A DNA stretch of 64,000 bases from a virus: positions 19,490 through 83,489 of IMG/VR virus record IMGVR_UViG_3300008259_000030. One strand, 5' to 3'. Position numbers and translations under genes: made by a program. The notes beneath the pieces were generated by a model. The model saw only the letters and a list, made by a program, of their open reading frames with translations. It had not been told where the DNA came from and made no database searches. Below are positions 43,801 through 52,800 of the stretch, one piece after another. Position 1 is the first letter of the stretch, and every line of letters starts with the position of its first letter.

Positions 43801-46800
43801 CTACTAAATTAGGGTTGTACAAAAAATTTACTCCTAGAATTTATCTTGATGACACTCTGGTAGAACCTACAGAAGTAATACAAGGACACGACGGCAGTAT
43901 TACGATTGCTTTTGGTGATTTAAGAGATGATATTATATTGGAATTAGAAAAGAGAATCTATAATAATCTTAAAATAAAATATGATACAGAAATTTTTGAT
44001 GTTGATAGATTTTTTAAAGGATATCACGGCCAAGCAATATATGATGTATCTACAATAGACGATGTTATAGAGACAGATTTTTTAAAATGGTCTAATAATT
44101 TAGGAATTGACATTTATAAAAATGAAGTTTATCAGTCCGAAAATCCTTTTACATACACATATTTTAGAGCCACTGATAGAAACAAAAAACTTAAACTTCC
44201 GCAATATTGGAGAGGTATATACAAATTTTTATACGATACTGATAGACCTCACACATGCCCCTGGGAGATGTTAGGGTTCAGCGAAAAGCCCTTATGGTGG
44301 GAAGAAGAATATGGTCCTGCTCCTTATACCAAAGGTAACCTATTATTATGGGAAGATTTAGAACAGGGAATTATAAGACAAGGCCCAACTACGGGAGCAA
44401 ACCCTAGATATGCTAAGCCGGGTCTATTAGATTACATTCCTGTAGATGATCATGGAAATTTATTATCACCGCAAGACGCTTCTGCGATTATAGATTATTC
44501 ATTGAATAAAATAAATGAAGATTTTCAATTTGGAGATTACGGTCCAGTTGAAAATTCTTGGAGAAGAAGTTCGCTGTACCCGTTTTCTATAATTACAGCC
44601 GCGTGTCTCCTAACTCCTTTTGAATTTATATCTACAAATTTTAATAGGAACAAAATTGTAAAAAACAAATTAGATCAATTAATTGACAAAGATACTGGAA
44701 CATTTATCGATAAGCAAACCTTAACGTCTAGTGTAGACAGTGACCCATCGGGTTTGTTTACTTACATTCAAAATTATCTAAAATTTAACGCTATAGATAT
44801 TTCGCTATTGTCAAATACAATAAGCAATTTAGATGTAAGAATATCTCATAAGATAGGCGGATTTGTTGAAAAAGCAAGACAACGATATATTTTAGATAGT
44901 AAGAGTCCAACATCTAAATCTCCAGCAGTCTTTATACCGCCAGAAGATTTTCAAATTATTTTTAATACTGGTTCTGTAGCTAAATCTATTAGCTATTCTG
45001 GAATAGTAATAGAAAAAGTTGACGGCGGTTTTAAATTATTCGGCTACGATAAATTAAATTCGTACTTTAGTACGTATGAACCGTACACCAGGGTTGACGA
45101 TCCGACTATATCTGTAGGTGGTGTGAGCGAAAAATATGTAGACTGGGATGCTGAAAAATTTTATGGCAAAGGCTCCCTAGTACGGTATCAAGGATTGTAC
45201 TATCGTTGTACAGTTAATCATCTTTCCGCTAATAGTTTTCAAAATGAAAATTTTACAGTATTGCCAGCATTACCAATAGTTAATGATGTTACGGCAATAA
45301 AAAGGACTACCTTTAATAAATTTTTAGTAAAGCGTATTCCATATAATGCCTTTTTTTCTACAATACAGCAAGTAGTCGATGTAATACTAGGTTATAGTGA
45401 ATGGTTAGTAGATCAAGGAATTGTCTTTGATGATTTCAATAAAGAATTATTAGTTCCTAACGATTGGATGTTGTCAGTTCAAGAATTTATGTTTTGGACT
45501 TCTCATAACTGGGCCGTGGGTGCGTTAATAACTTTAAGTCCTGCTGCAACATTATTAAAAATTGTCAATGCCGGTAGCGTAGCAGATAATATTTTAGATA
45601 ATTTTTACGAATATAATATTTTTAAAAATGACGGAACTAAAATACCTGCTTCTGATATCCAAGTTTACAGAGGATATAATGAATTTATTTTAACTCCGTT
45701 AGATACACAAGCTACTGGAATATATTTTGCTAAGATTAATTTTGTACAAAAAGAACATGTAGCAATCTTTAATGATAGAACTATGTTTGGAGATGTTATA
45801 TTTGATAAAGGTCCGGGATACAGACAAGATAGAATGAAATTAGTAGGATTTAGGACTACTGATTGGGATGGAGACTACACCAGCCCAGGCTTTATATACG
45901 ATTCTGCTGACATTAATCCGTGGCAGGCATTTACTGATTACAAATTAGGGGATATTGTTCAGTATAGAGAATATTATTATGTTTCTAAAGTTTCGCAAAC
46001 TGGATCTAGCGATTTTAATTTTAACAATTGGGAAAGATTAGATTCAATCCCTACACCTAGTTTAGTTGCTAACATTGATTATAAGATTAATCAAATTGAA
46101 GATTATTATGAATTGGGTTATCAAGGAATAGATGATACTGAAAAAGAATTAGCTAGACATTCTATTGGATATCAAAAACGTGGATATCTAGACGAGTTAG
46201 CTCAGGACGAAGTTACACAATTTAGAATTTATCAAGGATTTATTAGAGAAAAGGGAACAACAAATTCTATTACTAAAATTTTTGATAAACTAAGTTCTTT
46301 AGATCAAGATGCTATTGAAATGAATGAAGAGTGGGCATTCTTAATGGGAACATTTGGAGGCTCATCTCAATTTAAAGAATTAGAATTATTATTAAATCAA
46401 AAGGATATAAGATTAAATCCTCAACCAATTATTATTGATAGCAGAGGGTTATCAAAATCAAATTATCAAAATTATATTTTAATAGGATCTAATGATTTTA
46501 CTATTGGTGGCCCAGAATATACCTTTCCAACAAAATCTTATCCTGTAACCGAATCATCGGCAGGTTATGTATATTCTGGCGATGTAGACTTTGTAGTAAA
46601 AACTAGAACCAACCTATATGCTTTAGATATAACTGAATTAAAAGATGGTTCTAAGGTGTGGGTAACTTTTGATAACCCAGGCTGGTCTGTATTAAGATAT
46701 ACAATTACAGATATTATTATAGGAGCAGTGGCAGTAGTTGATACTACATCGGTTGCTTTAGAGTGTAATAAACCACACGGATTGAAAGTAGATGATATTA

Positions 46801-49800
46801 TAGGAATTAATAATATCAAATACTTAGAAGGATTCTGGAGAGTTAAAGCAGTTGATCCTAATACAGTAATCATAGAAATAGCTGGATTTGACGAAGAACC
46901 AGTTATCGATCAAAGTTCTTTCGCCACAATATCTATTTTTGAAACTTTACGAGTGGGTCAATACAGCGACTTAATTTCTGACAGATTCGCAGCTTATAAA
47001 GAAGGAACTAAAGTTTGGTTAGATGACAACGGCGAAGGCAAGTGGGAAGTCTTAGAAAAGAAAAGAATTTATAAACCTGTTGATGTAGCTAATTATGGTG
47101 TAGCATTTCCTACCGGTTCAGGAAAAGATGTTTTATTTTTAGAAGCAAGAAATCAAATTATTTCGTCAAATCCTGGTCAAGTGGTACCTGCTGGAGAAGT
47201 AATTAGAGAATCAGCAGTGGTTGTCTACGGCCAGAGCGAAGAAGGATTAATTCCTTTACAGATATTAAATCCTAATTCAAATTTAAGATCAATATTTTTA
47301 GGATCTTACGGAGAAGTATTAGCATCGAGTAAAGATGGTCGATGGCTAATGGTAGGATCGCCAACTGTTTCTTATATCCCTAGCAATTATAAAGAAGTCT
47401 TTAGTCCTACAGCAACATATAATCCGGGCGATACTGTGTTATTTGCTGGTAAATTGTACCAAGCACAAACCACAGTTGTGGGTGACGGGTCAACGATTAA
47501 CATAGACAGTCAAGATTGGAAACCAGCTACGGAACATCTTGCTAACCCCTTAGGTATAGGATTGTATGACGTTAATCAAGGATACAGACAGCAAGGTGCT
47601 TTAGAAATTTTTGAATATGATGAAATTTTCAGCCAATATCAATTAAGACACACAATAATAAGCCCACGTCCGGCACACGGAGAAAAATTCTCGTCTACGA
47701 TTAGTTTATCAAAGAGAGAAGGAATAGAAGGAACCAGCGGAGACGTAACCTTAACAGTGGCCTCTATAGACAGTGTTGGCGGAATTTTAGAAGTATCTGC
47801 TCAAGGAGAAAGCGGTTTAGAAGACGCTAGATTTTCAAACGTCAGCGGATCAGATATCAGCTTGCCGGGATCTAATGCTACGTTTGATGTCCAAAAAACT
47901 AATAATACCTATAGTGTTTTAGTAAGAACTGGCGGATCTAGATATGCTATAGGTGACAGAATAAAAATTACCGGTAGTAATTTATTAGGGCTTACTCCTT
48001 TTAATGATTTAATTATAACTGTAGTAGCAGTCACAGCGACTGGGGAAATAGTTGGATCGGCAACCTATAATAATATCAAAGGTATTAATTCAATATTGCC
48101 TGACGAGGAAGCTACTTTTAGAGTAACTAAATCTGGAAACAGGTACGCAGTCACTCGCACTAGTGCTGGTAGTGGATATAGCTCAAGAAGTATTGTAAGA
48201 TACTCTGGTAGATTATATGCTTGTATCAAAGATACTAGAATAGATTTAGGTGTATGGAATCCTAGCCGAACATACCAACCTGGAGATGTAGTCAAATATC
48301 CAGCTAACTCTACAGCATATTACACAGCAACTGGACTAAACACTGGGATCGTTCCTACAGATACTTCTAAGTGGGAAAATGCTTTACCAATATTCCCAAC
48401 TAATCAAGCGTACTGGGAACAGGTGTCTGGTGCTGTGTTTGCCGAAACAGCAGTAGAATGGTCAGATTTAGATTTAACAGGAAATAAAATTAGATACACC
48501 GCAGGGTCTATCATAGTTATTCCTGGCAGCGAGTTAGGTGGCGAAGACGGTGAACATAACATTACTATTCGAGTAAATTTAGTTACAGCAAACTCTGCTA
48601 TTGATAATTTTTCTTTTAGAGGAACTGCGTCGTCGGGAATTATTTGGTCAGGAACTGCTACTGCTGGCGAAAGACAATTTAACGATCTACAAGGTGAAGA
48701 TGTTAGCGACCCAGGTCAGGGTGCTATTTTTGATCTTGTAAGAGAGGATGGAAGATATAATGCTATAGTTAATGTAGCAGGCACAAGATACAATGTTGGA
48801 GACCAAATAAGAATTTTAGGCAGCACGTTAGGTGGTGTTGAAGAAGCTTATTATATGGTAGTGGGTGCTCCAGGATCTAAAGACGATATGGGCCGTAGCT
48901 ATCTTTATAAATTTGATGGGGTGAGCTGGAAGCATCTTGACGATCCTAATTTTGTAGGAATATATTCGTCAACAAAAAATTATCCTATAGGATCTAGAGT
49001 ATGGTATAATTCTGATTATTGGCAAGCATTGTCAAATATACCCGCTGTCCCTAATAATCAACCCGGTGCCGGCGATTGGGAAAAAATTGCGGAGGTTACT
49101 AATAGTATACTTCCGCCTTCATTAGCCTATGCTGATGATGGATCTACTATACAACAACCCGCCAACGGCGATATAGAATTTTTGAATATCGGCAGCTCTT
49201 ACGGAACTTTCTCAGCATTTAATAAAGACGGTTCTTTAATGGTAATATCAGCTCCAGCAAATGATACAGCTAGCTTTGAAAATTTTAAAGGTGTCTGGAG
49301 AAACAATATTAATTATCTAGCCGGTGATACTGTAAGACGCGGCACTTTTTATTATAACTGTCTAGTAGATAATATTAATTCTATTCCAGAATTTTCTTCA
49401 TCGACTTGGCAAGAAAACTCAGATTCCACATTAGGGAAAACTGGTTCAGTTTTTGTATACGAAAAAACTTCTAATGAAACATTTACTCTTATTCAAACAA
49501 TAGATAGCGATGAAATTGAATTAGAAGCAGGTGACGAGTTTGGTCACAAAGTAGTATTGAATCAAGAAGGTACTCGATTATTTGTATCTGCCCCCAACTT
49601 TGATTATCTAGGCAAGGATCAAGGCAGTGTATTTGTTTTTGATAAAACAACCTCTGGATTTGTTTTAAAACAAAAATTAAATGGCCTAATTATGGAACCT
49701 GGAGAAAGGTTTGGGTCTAACGTATCTGTATCACCGGACGGTGTGACTTTAGCTATTTCGGCAGAAGGGGCAGCAAGTTATAAGACCACTATATTTGACC

Positions 49801-52800
49801 GAGGCAATACTGCGTTTGATAGATTCGTAACTAGATTTAGAGACAGTCAAGGAAAAACTGGTAAAGTCTATGTGTATACAAATTACACAGGATCTTTTGT
49901 ATTGTCAGAAATTTTAGATCAGGGATTAAACACTGATGAAGATTTTGGTAGAGGGCTGTCTGTTTCTAATAATTCTATAATAGTTGGTAGCCCGTCATTT
50001 ATATCTGAAGATCCTGCGTTCGAAGCTGTTAGGATTGGTAGACTTCAAAAATTTGATAAAATACCTAATTCAAAACCTTGGTTCACTATTAAACAACAAG
50101 ATGATCAAGTAAACATTGATTTGCTTAAGAATTTTTCTTTCTACGATAAATTTAATAACGTAAAACTAGCAGATGTTGATATTTTAGATCCTGCTAAAGG
50201 AAAAATTTTATCCCTAGCTGATCAGTATATTGATTTTAAAACATCATTTGATCCTGCGGTTTATTCTGTTGGAACTGAAGAATCTGCTACTGATCCTAAA
50301 CAATCATGGCAGTTAGATAAAGTTGGCACAATTTGGTGGGACTTATCTGCGGTTAAATGGGCGTTATACGAACAAAACTCTTTATCTTTTAGAAACGGAA
50401 ACTGGGGTTCTACAGCAGTTGGTAGTAGCGTAGATGTTTATGAATGGGTTGAAAGTTCTTACAGTCCCAGCGAGTGGAATGCTCTTACCGGAACTACTGA
50501 AGGATTTTCGTTAGGAATAACTGGAACAGCCCGATATGGTGATGATACTAATTACAGTGTCAAAACTAATTTTGATACTATTACAGGATTGCCATCTGGA
50601 TCAATGTATTATTATTGGGTAAAAAATAAAACTACTGTACCAGAAGATTTAGATAGAGACCTCAGTGCTAATCAAATAGCCAATTACATTTCAGCTCCTT
50701 CATCTGCTGGGATACCTTATGCTTTATTAACCTCTAAAAACACATTTAGTTTAGTAAATTTCAACAGTGTAATAGACGACGATGAATTTTTAGTTAATAT
50801 ACAATTTTATGATCAAGAAAAAGAAATTAATCTAATTCACAATGAGTATCAACTATTAGCTGAAGGCACAATACAAGTACCTAATTTAGAATTAGAAAAT
50901 AAATGGATTGACAGTCTAATAGGTGAGGACATTGCTGGACAAGCTGTTCCAGATAGAAAATTGCCAGTAAAATTAAGATACGGCATTTCTTCTAGACCAA
51001 GACAGTCAATGTTCATAAACAGGAATAAGGCTGTTAGTTTAATAATTGATTATGTTAACGATATTCTAAAGAAAAAACCATTTGCTGAGATAATAGACTA
51101 TGGCAATCTTAATTTACAAGATGAAAAACCTGCGTTAACAAAAAATCTCTATGACCAAGTATTAGAAACTGAAAAAGAATTAAGATTTATTGCTACTTCT
51201 AAAATTAAAACAGCAAAACTTAAAGCAAACATAGTAAATGGTCACATTAACACTGTAGATGTTATTGATGGCGGGTACGGATATAAAACCGCACCTGATA
51301 TAAAAATTCTTGGTTCGGGGTCTGGGGCAAAATTTAAACCAACCCTAGATAATAGAGGATCTATAACTTCTGTAGAAGTAATAAATCAAGGAAAAAAATA
51401 TCTAACTGCTAACTTAATAGTTAGACCATTTTCTGTTCTTGTTTCACAAGATTCTAGTGTAAACAATTTTTGGAGCATTTATTCTCTAGATGAAAAAAAT
51501 AAAGAATTTTATAGAACAGCTACACAGTCCTTTGATACTAAAAACTTTTGGAAAAAGGTTGATTGGTGGCTACAACCATTTAATGAAAAATCTAAAATTA
51601 AAAAAACCATTGCTGGTCTTTATGAAGAAGCTAGTGTAGATCTAGCAATTGGTGATTTATTAAGATTAGAAAATTATGGAATTGGTGGTTGGGCTGTTCT
51701 TGAAAGAGTCAATGCCACCGATGCTGACATAAGCGGAAAATATAAATTAGTAGGAAGAAAATTAGGTACTATTCAAATTATTAACGGTTTTTATAATACT
51801 GATGTTGAATCTACAGGATACGACTTAAGCCAAGCCTTTGATAGTAACAAATACGATAGTTCGGCATCTATTGAATTTAGAAATATCTTAAAAGCTGTAA
51901 AAGAAGATATTTTTAAAGAAGACTTATCTGTAGAGTGGAATAAACTTTTCTTTGTAAGTTTACGATACGTATTTTCAGAACAACTGTATGTTGATTGGGC
52001 ATTTAAAACTAGTTTCTTAAATGCTGTACATAACGTTGGTATTCTTGAACAAAAATTGAATTATAAAAACGATAATCTTTCTAGTTATCAATCTTATATT
52101 GAAGAAGTAAAACCTTATAGAACTAAAATTAGAAACTATATCAGTAAGTATTTCAATGTTGAATTAGCTAATCAATTAACTACTGATTTTGATTTACCAC
52201 CCGTGTGGAATCCCGAAACTTCATCTATTGATGTTATTGGTAGTAATTCTAACCAATTATCTCAATATCCGTGGAAGCTTTGGGTTGATAATAATCATTA
52301 TTCTGTTGTAGATATTAAGATAGTAAGCCCGGGAAAAAATTATTCTTCTGTGCCTCAAATTATATTTGATGGTGGAAATGGAACAGGTGCTCAAGCCCAA
52401 GCATATATTTCAAACGGCAAAATTTCTAAGATTGTAGTTACTAATCCGGGTAGTGGTTATATTTCTGCTCCTACTGTTATGATCGTGGGTGGTGTAGGCA
52501 GCGAAATACAAAATGCTGCTCGTGCTGTGGCTATCATTGGGGATTCAAAAGTTAGAACTTTTGATATGAAGATGAAGTTTGATAGAATTTCTAAAACTCC
52601 TAAGTTTAAATCTTACAGTTTCAACGAAAAGTTTATAGAAATTGAAACATTCAACGCTTCAGCAAAACAAACAACTTATAAATTAAAATATCCTTTATCC
52701 TTAGATAAATCTACAATCACAGTAACATTAGACGGATCTAGATTATTGTCTAGTCAATATTCTGTAACATTAACTGAAGAATTAATTAATTCTAAAACAG